Part shown: in pieces, positions 1-6,750 of the stretch | Layout: each line of letters opens with the position of its first letter | Position numbering within the stretch: the first letter of the stretch is position 1 | NCBI GenBank assembly: GCA_052143655.1 | Contig: JBKQSL010000052.1 | Coordinates: 1-16,376 of the forward strand | Origin: CAVSUR01 sp052143655 | Lineage (GTDB): Bacteria; Actinomycetota; Actinomycetes; Streptosporangiales; Streptosporangiaceae | DNA: 16,376 nt | Reading direction: 5' to 3' | Made by a program: the position numbers and the translations under genes | Notes under the pieces: generated by a model | The model's database searches: none | Told to the model about the DNA's origin: nothing | The model's input: the letters and a program-made list of their open reading frames with translations, nothing else

Positions 1-364
1 CGGTACCTGGCCGCCGGGCCTGGAGCGCAGCCGCGGCGGCAGGCACGATCGTGCCGAGGGCGGACCCGAAGGCGGCCAGCCGCACCCGCTCGTCGCGCAG
101 CCCGACGTGCGCGGCCAGTTCGGCCTCGGCGGAGTCGAGCCGGCCGATGATCTCCGCCGCGCGCTCGGCGAGCAGCCGGCCGGCCTCGGTCAGCTGCACG
201 CTCCGGCCGGACCGCTGCAGCAGCTGGGCGCCGGTCTCGGCCTCCAGCCGGGCGATGTGATGGCTGACCGATGGCTGGGCGTAGTTCAGCGCCCTGGCCG
301 CGGCGGTCACTGAGCCGTGCCGGGCCACCGCGACGAGGACGCGCAGCCTGGTCAGGTCCAGCAT
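1..364 (-). CDS. LysR-family transcriptional regulator, N-terminal part (cut by window edge)
   Basis: About 121 residues are visible; the effector-binding domain lies beyond position 1. The protein begins MLDLTRLRVLVAVARHGSVT, followed by the typical LysR helix-turn-helix (AALNYAQPSVSHHIARLEAE region, residues about 18-45) and the wing segment LLQRSGRSVQLTEAGRLL. The rest is the start of the long linker helix (residues about 65-90). LysR proteins bind DNA as dimers or tetramers and respond to small molecules. The ATG at 364-362 is chosen because the LysR family normally starts 2-5 residues before the LxxLRVxxAVAxxGS motif and because a TATAGT box sits six bases upstream. It lies 104 bases downstream of the ureohydrolase gene on the same strand, so it may regulate that gene, but this is inference; the effector is unknown. 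Confidence 0.9.
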   Translation of the reverse strand, partial: MLDLTRLRVLVAVARHGSVTAAARALNYAQPSVSHHIARLEAETGAQLLQRSGRSVQLTEAGRLLAERAAEIIGRLDSAEAELAAHVGLRDERVRLAAFGSALGTIVPAAAAALQARRPGT

Positions 365-370
365 GGACTA

Positions 371-376
371 ACTATA
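371..376 (-). promoter_or_regulatory. Probable -10 box for a leaderless LysR transcript
   Basis: On the minus strand TATAGT fits the actinobacterial TAnnnT -10 consensus and ends six bases before the ATG of the LysR gene, so transcription would begin at or next to the start codon. No Shine-Dalgarno sequence is present. No convincing -35 hexamer is seen; that position is occupied by the inverted repeats described next. Confidence 0.5.
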
Positions 377-377
377 G

Positions 378-412
378 GTTCGATCGATCGGCTGCGTTCG
401 CAGCCGCGAACC
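378..412. repeat. Nested inverted repeat upstream of the LysR gene
   Basis: GGTTCG (378-383) pairs with CGAACC (407-412). Inside it CGGCTGC (389-395) pairs with GCAGCCG (400-406) around a GTTC loop. A six-base ATCGAT insertion sits on one side only. The ten-base self-complementary CGATCGATCG (381-390) overlaps. The element lies exactly where the -35 region and spacer of the LysR promoter would be, so an operator is plausible. It could alternatively act as a terminator hairpin for the ureohydrolase gene that ends at 469; no T-tract is present. Confidence 0.5.
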
Positions 413-468
413 GGTCTATCGCCGCAGCTGGCGCGGGGTTTACGAGCCGGGCCGTTACTCGGCCGCAG

Positions 469-1530
469 TCACGAGGCAGGCGCGCCCGCGCCCGGCTCCC
501 GGCCCTCCAGCAGCGGCGACTGCGGCAGCCGCGGCCCGGCCGCGCCCGGCCCGGCCGCCTGCGCCGCGGCCCGCCGGCGCCGCCAGGCGATCCCCGACAG
601 CGCCTCGAGCACCACCCGGTTGGCCAGGTAGGCGGTTACTTCCGCATGATCGTAGGGCGGCGCCACCTCCACGACGTCGATCCCGGCAACCGGCAGTTCC
701 ATCGCGATGCGGCGGACCGCGTCCAGCAGCTGCCGGCTGGTCAGCCCGCCGGGCTCAGGGGTGCCGGTGCCCGGGGCCATCCCCGGGTCGACGACATCGA
801 CGTCCACCGACAGGAAGACGCCATCACAGCCGTCGGTCGCGATCCCGAACGCCTCGGTCAGGCAGTCGTCCAGGCCGCGGGCGACCACCTCGGTCATCTC
901 GTAGCTGCGCATCCGCTGGCCGGCCATCCATTCCAGCGTCTCCGGCTCGGGCCAGTAGCCGCGCAAGCCGATCTGCAGGAAACGGTCGCCGCGCACCGCG
1001 CCGGACTCGATCAGCCGCCGCATCGGCGTGCCGTGCCCGTGCAGCGACCCGAACTGGGTGTCGCCGGTGTCGGCGTGCGCATCGAAGTGGATCATCGATA
1101 CCCGGCCCCAGCCCACGTGCCGGGCCACGCCGGTGGCGTCCGGCAGCGCGATCGTATGGTCGCCGCCGAGCACCACGGGGATGGCGCCGGCCCGGCAGGC
1201 CCGGTGCACCGCTTCCTCCAGCCGGCGCAGCGACAGCTCGGTGTCGCCGGAGGGCATCTCCACGTCGCCCGCGTCGGCCACGACCATCTCGGCCAGCGGG
1301 TCCACGCCGAGGGCCAGATGCGGCCGCGACCCGTCGTGCGGGAGGTAGTCGGTGCTGCGGATCGCCTGCGGCCCGAACCGGGCACCGGGCCGGTGCGAGG
1401 TCCCGCCGTCGAACGGCGCTCCGATGATCATGATGTCGGTGCCCGGCCAGGAGGCCGGGACCGCCAGGTCGGCGCGGCGCACGCCGAGAAATGTCACGTC
1501 GGGTCCGTACATCCCGCCCAGTCGAGTCAT
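469..1530 (-). CDS. Agmatinase-type ureohydrolase (arginase/agmatinase superfamily)
   Basis: 353 residues. Enzymes of this superfamily use two Mn ions to hydrolyse a guanidino group, releasing urea. The metal ligands are visible in order: GGDH (H125), DAHAD (D150, H152, D154) and SVDVDVVDP (D243, D245). The conserved GAPFDGGTSHRPGARFGP segment (residues 37-54) is near the N-terminus. The ATG at 1530 is chosen because AGGAGG lies seven bases upstream; an open frame continues to 1632 but its extra 34 residues are low-complexity and lack a ribosome site. The C-terminal ~35 residues are an Arg/Ala/Gly/Pro-rich tail outside the conserved fold. Substrate could be agmatine, guanidinobutyrate, guanidinopropionate or guanidine; sequence inspection does not settle this. 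It sits between a LysR gene and an Lrp-type remnant. Confidence 0.92.
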   Translation of the reverse strand: MTRLGGMYGPDVTFLGVRRADLAVPASWPGTDIMIIGAPFDGGTSHRPGARFGPQAIRSTDYLPHDGSRPHLALGVDPLAEMVVADAGDVEMPSGDTELSLRRLEEAVHRACRAGAIPVVLGGDHTIALPDATGVARHVGWGRVSMIHFDAHADTGDTQFGSLHGHGTPMRRLIESGAVRGDRFLQIGLRGYWPEPETLEWMAGQRMRSYEMTEVVARGLDDCLTEAFGIATDGCDGVFLSVDVDVVDPGMAPGTGTPEPGGLTSRQLLDAVRRIAMELPVAGIDVVEVAPPYDHAEVTAYLANRVVLEALSGIAWRRRRAAAQAAGPGAAGPRLPQSPLLEGREPGAGAPAS

Positions 1531-1579
1531 GCCCGTTCCTCCTGCAGGCAGCGGCCTTCTGCAGGCGACCATATCCCGC

Positions 1580-1597
1580 CCGGCGGCCAGCCGCCGG
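1580..1597 (-). promoter_or_regulatory. Hairpin in the upstream region of the ureohydrolase gene
   Basis: CCGGCGGC (1580-1587) and GCCGCCGG (1590-1597) are perfect inverted repeats two bases apart, which in RNA would fold as a stem of about six or seven pairs. It lies 50-67 bases before the start codon, so it is in the 5' leader if transcription begins near 1620. A TATGGT (minus strand, 1568-1573) follows and is an alternative -10, in which case the repeat would lie in the promoter spacer. Confidence 0.35.
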
Positions 1598-1633
1598 CCT
1601 GCTGGACTCGCAGCCGGCCCGGCAGACAGCAAA

Positions 1634-1649
1634 ACCTGGCCCAGGTCAA
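1634..1649 (-). promoter_or_regulatory. Candidate -35 box (TTGACC) overlapped by a small inverted repeat
   Basis: On the minus strand TTGACC (1649-1644) resembles a -35 hexamer for the ureohydrolase gene. It overlaps the inverted repeat ACCTG-N3-CAGGT (1634-1646), a possible operator. No strong -10 box follows at 16-18 bases, so the promoter call is weak. Confidence 0.25.
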
Positions 1650-1693
1650 GCCCGCGGGCTCGCTGGGCGTCTCCTCAGGCTGACGGGGCGGCA

Positions 1694-2026
1694 ACCGGGT
1701 TCTCCGCGCGGGTCGACCCTTCCGCCCTGGGCTGGACCACCGAGGCCTACGTGGAGCTGTACTGCCGGGGCCGTACCTCGCCGGCCGATATCGCCGCCGC
1801 GGTGAGCCGCTTCCCGGAGATCACCAGCGCCTGCACCATCACGGGCGAGGCTGACGCGCTGCTGCACATCAGGGCCGCGGACGTGCGCCACTTCGAGCAG
1901 GTGGTGGAGCGCATCAGCGCCGAGCCGTTCGTGGTCCGCACGAAGAGCGTCATCGTGCTGTCCCGGCTGGTCAGCCGGCCGGACGTGCCCGGCCCCGAGG
2001 CCGGCGGCCGGGCCGGATCTGACTGA
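1694..2026 (+). pseudogene. Lrp/AsnC-family regulator remnant: ligand-binding (RAM) domain without the HTH
   Basis: The reading frame from 1694 to the TGA at 2024 encodes TGFSARVDPSALGW and then an AsnC_trans_reg/RAM domain: AYVELYCRG, a helix, the PEITSACTITGEADALLHI strand-turn-strand, FEQVVERIS, VVRTKSVIVLSRLV. In full-length Lrp proteins the ITGYSARVDPxxLG linker directly follows the helix-turn-helix. Here the preceding bases carry no HTH in any forward frame; they are the divergent ureohydrolase upstream region. No ATG or TTG start lies close by. A GTG at 1751 preceded by GAGG five bases upstream could give a 91-residue domain-only protein, so this may be a functional stand-alone RAM protein rather than a dead gene. 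The frame is free of stops and keeps normal high-GC codon use. Confidence 0.6.
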
Positions 2027-2054
2027 CCGGCGGATTCGCCCCGGTCCGATCCGC

Positions 2055-2060
2055 TACAGT
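2055..2060 (+). promoter_or_regulatory. Probable -10 box for a leaderless transcript of the 86-residue protein
   Basis: TACAGT fits TAnnnT and ends seven bases before the ATG at 2068. There is no AGGAGG-like site in the gap. The seven bases GCTACAG (2053-2059) recur at the same distance from the start of the downstream transporter gene. Confidence 0.45.
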
Positions 2061-2067
2061 CGCAGGC

Positions 2068-2328
2068 ATGTCCGAGCGCGACATCCACGCACGGGGCGGC
2101 GCCGATCAGCCATCTGGCCAGGGGCTGCCGACCACCACCGGCGAGTTCCGGGCCACGCCCGACATCTCGGCCAGCACCGCGCAGTTCCGCGCGTTCGCGG
2201 CCGGGCCGGAGGGCGAGCACGCCTGGTCCATGCGCGCTTCCGGCCGGAATGTCCTTGCGCTGACCGCGGCCATCATCGCCGTGGTCATCGTGCTGATCGT
2301 GCTGGCCTTCGTGGTCCTCGGCCACTGA
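2068..2328 (+). CDS. Small single-span membrane protein, function unknown
   Basis: 86 residues, family not recognised. Residues 1-60 are hydrophilic and rich in Ser, Thr, Ala and Gly, with two similar short stretches, GEFRATP (about 26-32) and AQFRAFA (about 38-44). Residues about 61-85 form one strongly hydrophobic helix (VLALTAAIIAVVIVLIVLAF) that ends almost at the C-terminus, so the protein looks tail-anchored with its N-terminal part probably in the cytoplasm. An Arg pair (MRASGRN) just before the helix supports that orientation. It precedes the KimA-like gene on the same strand by 106 bases and shares its start-site layout, so a link to that transporter is possible but unproven. GC-biased third positions support real coding. 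Confidence 0.7.
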   Translation: MSERDIHARGGADQPSGQGLPTTTGEFRATPDISASTAQFRAFAAGPEGEHAWSMRASGRNVLALTAAIIAVVIVLIVLAFVVLGH

Positions 2329-2362
2329 CGCCCGGCCGCGCCCCGGCCTGACCGGTGACCTG

Positions 2363-2380
2363 GCCGGAAACGCCGGAAAC
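2363..2380 (+). repeat. Tandem nine-base repeat upstream of the KimA-like gene
   Basis: GCCGGAAAC occurs twice in a row (2363-2371, 2372-2380), about 17 bases before a TTGCCC that may be the -35 box of the transporter gene. A position just upstream of a promoter is compatible with an activator or repressor site; chance occurrence is also possible. Confidence 0.3.
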
Positions 2381-2396
2381 TGAGTACGCGTGCCTC

Positions 2397-2427
2397 TTGC
2401 CCGAAGGCCCCCGCCGCGTGCTACAGA
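2397..2427 (+). promoter_or_regulatory. Candidate promoter of the KimA-like gene
   Basis: TTGCCC (2397-2402) and TACAGA (2422-2427) are separated by 19 bases, and the ATG at 2435 follows seven bases after the second box. This would give a leaderless or near-leaderless mRNA. TACAGA lacks the final T of the TAnnnT consensus, so the call is tentative. Confidence 0.35.
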
Positions 2428-2434
2428 AGTGGCC

Positions 2435-4279
2435 ATGACCGCTGCCGGGGATGAGGAGCGCCATCGGCTTACGGCGCTGGAGGGCCTGGCGGCCCTCTCG
2501 CTCGACGCGCTGTCATCTGTCGCCTACGGCCCCGAGGCCATCGTCCTGGTCCTGGGCGCGGCCGGGACCGTCGGCCTCGGATTCACGCTTCCGGTCACCA
2601 TCGCCATCGTGGTGCTGCTGACCGTCCTGGTGGTGTCCTACCGCCAGGTCATCGCTGCTTTCCCCGGCGGCGGCGGCGCCTACGCCGTGGCCGGCCGGCA
2701 TCTGGGCACGATGCCCAGCCTGATCGCGGCCGCGTCACTGATCGTCGACTACGTGCTGAACGCCGCGGTCGGCGTCTCCGCCGGGGTCGCGGCGCTGACC
2801 TCGGCGTTCCCGGCGCTGTACGACAGCCGGGTGTGGCTGTGCCTGCTGGTGCTGGCGCTGATCACCGCCGGGAACCTGTGGGGCGTGGCCGAATCGGCCC
2901 GGCTGCTCATCGTGCCGACGCTGGCGTTCATCGCCGGGATGGCCGCGGTGATCGTCGGCGGGCTGCTGCGCTCCCACCCGGTGGTCCCGGTGGTGCACAA
3001 CACGGTGCAGACGATTCAGCTGGTCGGGATCCTGCTGCTGCTGAAGGCGTTTGCCTCCGGCTGCTCGGCGCTGACCGGGGTGGAGGCGATCGCCAACGCG
3101 GTGCCCGCCTTCCGGGTGCCGCGCGCGCGGCGGGCCCAGCGCACCGAGGTGGGCCTCGGCGTGATCCTCGGCGTGATGCTGATCGGCCTGGCCGTCCTGA
3201 TCAACAGGTTCGGCGCCACCTATTCGCCCAGCGTGACGGTGCTGGCTCAGCTGACCGGAGCGGCGCTGGGCCATGGCGCGGTGTTCTACGGGATCCAGCT
3301 GCTCACCACGGTGGTGCTGGCGCTGGCCGCCAACACATCGTTCGGCGGCTTGCCCGTGCTCGCCTCGCTGCTGGCAAGGGACAACTTCCTGCCGCACCTG
3401 TTCTGGCTGCGAGCCGACCGGCAGGTGCACCGGTACGGCGTGATCGTCCTGGCCGTCGCGGCGGCGGCGCTGCTGGTGGTGTCGCAGGGCAACACCCAGG
3501 CGCTGGTCCCGATGTTCGCGATCGGCGTGTTCGTCGGGTTCACGCTGTCCCAGGCGGGCATGGTCCGGCACTGGCGCGGCGAGCGCGGCAAGGGCTGGGC
3601 GGGCCGGGCGGTCATCAACGGCGTCGGCGCGGTGTTCACCGCGGCCGCGCTGGTGATCGAGCTGGTCAGCAAGTTCACTGCGGGCGGCTGGCTGGTCGTG
3701 GTCGTGATCCCGCTGCTGGTGCTGATGTTCGTCCGGGTGCATGCCATCTACCAGCGGATCGGCGCGCAGCTGCACATGGGCGAGCAGCCGCCGCCGCCGC
3801 GACCGCGCAGCTCGCTGGTCGTCGTCCCGGTCGGCGGCATGTCGCTGCTGACCGGGGAGGCCATCTCGGCGGCGCTGTCGATGGCCGACCAGGTCATCGC
3901 GGTGACCGTCTGCTACGCCGATCCCGACAGCGAGCGCGCCGACGCCGAGTTCCGCGGCCGGTGGGCGGACTGGCATCCGAACGTCCCGCTGGTCACGGTG
4001 CGCGCCCAGCGCCGGTCACTCGGCCCGGCCATCACCTCCTACCTGCGGGAGCTGGAGACCTCCGACCAGTACCGCCGGCTCGTGGTGCTGATCCCCGAGG
4101 TGATGCCGGCCCGGCGCTGGCAGGCGATCCTGCACAACCAGCGTGGCTTCGTGCTGGAGCGGGCGATCCAGCGGGGCACGGTCAACGTCGTCATCTGCCG
4201 CTTGCGCTACCGGCTGTCGGCAGTGGCCGGCTCGCAGCTGGCCGGCTCGGTACCGGGCGGCGCCGATCCCGGCGAATGA
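2435..4279 (+). CDS. KimA/YdaO-like potassium transporter (APC/KUP superfamily permease)
   Basis: 614 residues, close to the length of Bacillus KimA. Residues about 20-440 form roughly twelve membrane segments of the APC fold. Residues about 450-614 are a soluble cytoplasmic domain (SLVVVPVGGMSLL, MADQVIAVTVCYADP, RWQAILHNQRGFVLERAI). Segments recalled from B. subtilis KimA recur: LSSVAYG (26-32), SYRQVIAAFPGGGGAY (68-83), LIVDYVL (102-108), KAFASGCSALTGVEAI and LAANTSFGGLP. KimA is a proton-coupled, high-affinity K+ importer inhibited by c-di-AMP in Bacillus. D24, Y31 and D105 match KimA D36, Y43 and D117, while the positions of KimA T121 and S125 are N109 and G113 here. The ATG at 2435 is preferred over a GTG at 2390, which would add a Pro/Arg-rich leader. 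Automatic annotation would probably say only APC family permease. Confidence 0.8.
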   Translation: MTAAGDEERHRLTALEGLAALSLDALSSVAYGPEAIVLVLGAAGTVGLGFTLPVTIAIVVLLTVLVVSYRQVIAAFPGGGGAYAVAGRHLGTMPSLIAAASLIVDYVLNAAVGVSAGVAALTSAFPALYDSRVWLCLLVLALITAGNLWGVAESARLLIVPTLAFIAGMAAVIVGGLLRSHPVVPVVHNTVQTIQLVGILLLLKAFASGCSALTGVEAIANAVPAFRVPRARRAQRTEVGLGVILGVMLIGLAVLINRFGATYSPSVTVLAQLTGAALGHGAVFYGIQLLTTVVLALAANTSFGGLPVLASLLARDNFLPHLFWLRADRQVHRYGVIVLAVAAAALLVVSQGNTQALVPMFAIGVFVGFTLSQAGMVRHWRGERGKGWAGRAVINGVGAVFTAAALVIELVSKFTAGGWLVVVVIPLLVLMFVRVHAIYQRIGAQLHMGEQPPPPRPRSSLVVVPVGGMSLLTGEAISAALSMADQVIAVTVCYADPDSERADAEFRGRWADWHPNVPLVTVRAQRRSLGPAITSYLRELETSDQYRRLVVLIPEVMPARRWQAILHNQRGFVLERAIQRGTVNVVICRLRYRLSAVAGSQLAGSVPGGADPGE

Positions 4280-4285
4280 TCACGC

Positions 4286-4308
4286 CCTGCCCGGCGGCGC
4301 CGGGCGGG
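4286..4308 (+). terminator. Hairpin after the KimA-like gene
   Basis: GCCCGGC (4289-4295), loop GGC, GCCGGGC (4299-4305), extended by two C-G pairs and one T-G pair. It starts seven bases after the stop codon. There is no T-tract, as is common for actinobacterial terminators. Confidence 0.55.
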
Positions 4309-4358
4309 CACCTGCGTCCGGACGGGGGCGGCGCCGGTTTCAGTCCTGCCGGGCACCT

Positions 4359-4383
4359 GCAGGCCCGGGCGGCGCGGGCCTGC
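4359..4383 (-). terminator. Hairpin after the DUF1906 protein gene
   Basis: GCAGGCCCG (4359-4367) pairs perfectly with CGGGCCTGC (4375-4383) around a seven-base loop. Read on the minus strand it begins 18 bases beyond the stop codon at 4402. Together with the hairpin at 4286-4308 it separates two convergent genes. Confidence 0.6.
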
Positions 4384-4401
4384 TGCGGCGCGCGGCCGTG
4401 C

Positions 4402-6750
4402 TCAGAACGACCCGCCGACCTGATCCCAGGGCGTCCAGCCGGAGCCCGAGTAGGCCGACGCGACGATGGCGTGGCCGGCCAGTGCCGCGACCTCCGCGCT
4501 GCCGCCGGGATTCAGCCAGCTGGCCGGGCTGCCGTCAATGGTGCCGCCGATCGGCGCCAGACCGGACCAGCTCGCCGTGGCCGTCCGGCCCTGCTGCACA
4601 GTCAGCCCGGCCCGGCCGTCGGCCAGCTGGGCCACCACGGCAACCCGGCCGCCGGGCCAGGTGGTGGCGGCAGGCGAGTTCCTGACCTTCGTGGCCCTGG
4701 TGGCCCCGGTCAGTGCGGGGCCCCAGGTCCACCGGCCGCCGGCCGGGCCCTGCCATGCGTGCAGGAGGCGGCCGGACGCCGCTGCGAACACCTCCGTCTG
4801 CCCGGTCCCGTCGACAGCCACCGCAGGCAGCCCGGTGAGCCCGGCCGGGCTGTGGCCCGCCGCCGCCCAGGCGGTCCACGACAGCCCGCCGGCGGCGGTT
4901 ACCGAGCCGGTCATGACGGCCAGGGTCCGGGAGGTCGTGATGCAGAACACCGCCACCCGGTGCCGGGCGGTCAGATGCGCGACAGGCGAGCTGGCGCAGC
5001 TGCCGCCCATCGGCCGCCACCGGGTCCAGCTGCGGTTGGCGTCCGGCCGGACCTGGCGGGCGACTGAGACCGCCCCGTCCGCGCCGGTCACCAGCACGGC
5101 GACCGCGCCGCCGGGCAGCTGCACGGCCGCTGGGCCGCCGGTCACCGCTGCGGGCGCGCTGGCGGTGCGCAGCGGGCCGCCCCACTGCCAGCCGCCCGGC
5201 GCGTGGCGCTGCTGCCAGGCCACCCGGATGTGGCCCGCCGAATTGCGGGCGACGAGGACCAGTCGCCCGTCGGAATCCGCCGCCACTGCCGGGTTGCCGG
5301 CGAACCCCGCCGGGGAACGACCGACGGCGCCGACCTGTGACCACAAGGCACTCCCGAGCGGGTGCTGGTAGGAGTGCAGCAGGGTGCCGGTGGCGCTGCG
5401 GGCGAACCACTCGGCGGCGCCGTTGGCGTTGATCCCGACCGCAATGCGGAAGCCGGCGTGGCCGCGGGCGGGCGCCGGCGCCGCCGGCCCGGCCAGGCTC
5501 ACGTCCAGCTGGTCGTTGTCGATGTCCAGGGTGGTGCCGCCCCAGGTTTCCTCGTGGCCGCCGGAGTACTGATGGATCCGGTGATGGTCGAGCCACCTGC
5601 GCGACGGCATGTAGGGGCTGGTGGTGGTGGCCTGGCCGTCCCAGTCGGCGTAGGCGATCACGTCCGGCTCGGTCATGGTGCCGGCCGCGCTGATCAGGTC
5701 ACCGATGTTGGAGAAGGACTCGTAGACCCCGGCCTCGTAGCCCCGGGCGTGCAGGCCGGTGTCCCAGGCGCTCAGGAACCGGACGACCTCGTGCCCGCAG
5801 CCGCCGTAGGCCTCCATGTCGTAGATCAGCGGGGTGCCTGCCGGGATGCCAAGGTTCTGCGCCTGGGCGGCGGCATCGGCGGCGGCCGCCCGCCCCTGCG
5901 CGGCGGCGCTGCCGCTGCTGATCAGCGCGTCCCCGGAGGCCAGCACGCAGGACGCCTGCAGGCCCGCGTAGAACGGGAAGTAATGCCAGCCCTTGGCCTG
6001 GATTGCGGAGATCCAGGCGGCGGTCAGGTTGGACTGGGCGCAGGCCCGGTTGATGCCGCCTATGTAGATCCCGATGGCCCGGTACGGCGATGCCAGCCAG
6101 CTGGCCAGGGCGGATGCCGACGGGGCGGCACAGGTATCGAAGCCGGGCCCGGCATACGTGCCCTGCGCGGCGCGGGCGGCGAGGGGAGCGGGCCGGGCCA
6201 GCAGGGCGGCACGCGCGGGTGAGGTGGCCCGTGATCCTGGGGTGACCGTGATGCTGGCGCCGATCCGCTCGGCCAGCGCCCGGTCGTGCCCGTAGGACAG
6301 GTCCACCTCGGCCCCGGCCGCGGGGATGACGTCGGTGATCGTGTGGGTGACCGCGGAGTCGGGGTTGGTCCGCGCCCGCTGCCCGCCGATCGTGGCCGGA
6401 GCCGTCGCCAGCCGGACGCCGGGACTCCCCGGGCTGGCGGGCTGGATCTGCACGGCCTCGGTCTTGCCGTGCAGGCCGGGCGGGCACGACGGGTCCGGGC
6501 CCACCGCCCCGAGATAGACCGCGTGCACGTCGAGACGGGGACAGGCGGCGGGATGCCGGACCAGGCTGACCACCGGCCAGCTTACGGGCGCCCGCAGCCG
6601 GATGCCGTGATAGGAGACTGTGCGCCAGCCGGCGGCTGGGGCGGGCGAGGCGGCGGGCCGGGCAGTGTCGGCGAAGACCGGCCCGGCGCAAGCGACTACT
6701 AGGCTGCTTACGACAAAGAGCACTACAGCGGCAGATCTTCGAAATCCCAT
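4402..6750 (-). CDS. Exported DUF1906 (Rv2525c-like glycoside-hydrolase-like) protein with beta-propeller C-terminus
   Basis: 782 residues. MGFRR followed by a hydrophobic core is a signal peptide; cleavage could fall after A27 (VFA-D), or VVAC (C21) could serve as a lipobox and make it a lipoprotein. Residues about 40-170 are an uncharacterised domain beginning GWRTVSYHGIRLRAPVSWPV. Residues about 197-420 match DUF1906: TYAGPGFDTC (D205), IGIYIGG, WHYFPFYAG, LIYDMEAY (D311, E313), GYEAGVYES, IAYADWDG and the closing LDIDNDQLD. Acidic residues in a TIM-barrel-like fold suggest action on glycans, but no activity is proven for this family. Residues about 434-782 contain repeated units such as GRLVLVARNSAGHIRVAWQ and GQTEVFAAASGRLLHAWQ, typical of sialidase/PLL-lectin-like propeller blades that bind sugars. 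A cell-wall or extracellular polysaccharide role is inferred. It follows kdpE on the same strand but probably has its own promoter. Confidence 0.8.
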   Translation of the reverse strand: MGFRRSAAVVLFVVSSLVVACAGPVFADTARPAASPAPAAGWRTVSYHGIRLRAPVSWPVVSLVRHPAACPRLDVHAVYLGAVGPDPSCPPGLHGKTEAVQIQPASPGSPGVRLATAPATIGGQRARTNPDSAVTHTITDVIPAAGAEVDLSYGHDRALAERIGASITVTPGSRATSPARAALLARPAPLAARAAQGTYAGPGFDTCAAPSASALASWLASPYRAIGIYIGGINRACAQSNLTAAWISAIQAKGWHYFPFYAGLQASCVLASGDALISSGSAAAQGRAAAADAAAQAQNLGIPAGTPLIYDMEAYGGCGHEVVRFLSAWDTGLHARGYEAGVYESFSNIGDLISAAGTMTEPDVIAYADWDGQATTTSPYMPSRRWLDHHRIHQYSGGHEETWGGTTLDIDNDQLDVSLAGPAAPAPARGHAGFRIAVGINANGAAEWFARSATGTLLHSYQHPLGSALWSQVGAVGRSPAGFAGNPAVAADSDGRLVLVARNSAGHIRVAWQQRHAPGGWQWGGPLRTASAPAAVTGGPAAVQLPGGAVAVLVTGADGAVSVARQVRPDANRSWTRWRPMGGSCASSPVAHLTARHRVAVFCITTSRTLAVMTGSVTAAGGLSWTAWAAAGHSPAGLTGLPAVAVDGTGQTEVFAAASGRLLHAWQGPAGGRWTWGPALTGATRATKVRNSPAATTWPGGRVAVVAQLADGRAGLTVQQGRTATASWSGLAPIGGTIDGSPASWLNPGGSAEVAALAGHAIVASAYSGSGWTPWDQVGGSF

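Noticed and set aside
271..1683. 470-codon plus-strand frame antisense to the ureohydrolase
   Set aside because: The opposite strand carries an intact enzyme with all metal ligands and a perfect ribosome site.
2329..2434. Possible c-di-AMP (ydaO-type) riboswitch before the KimA-like gene, as found upstream of Bacillus kimA
   Set aside because: The gap is only 106 bases, the likely transcript is leaderless, and I see none of the multi-stem layout of that riboswitch.
2833..5067. 744-codon plus-strand frame crossing the KimA-like gene and the converging exoprotein gene
   Set aside because: It runs through two real genes on opposite strands and two hairpins; its translation is low-complexity Arg/Gly/Ala/Pro.
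5362..6222. 286-codon plus-strand Gly/Val-rich frame inside the exoprotein gene
   Set aside because: It lies antisense to the DUF1906 domain, whose motifs are intact on the minus strand.
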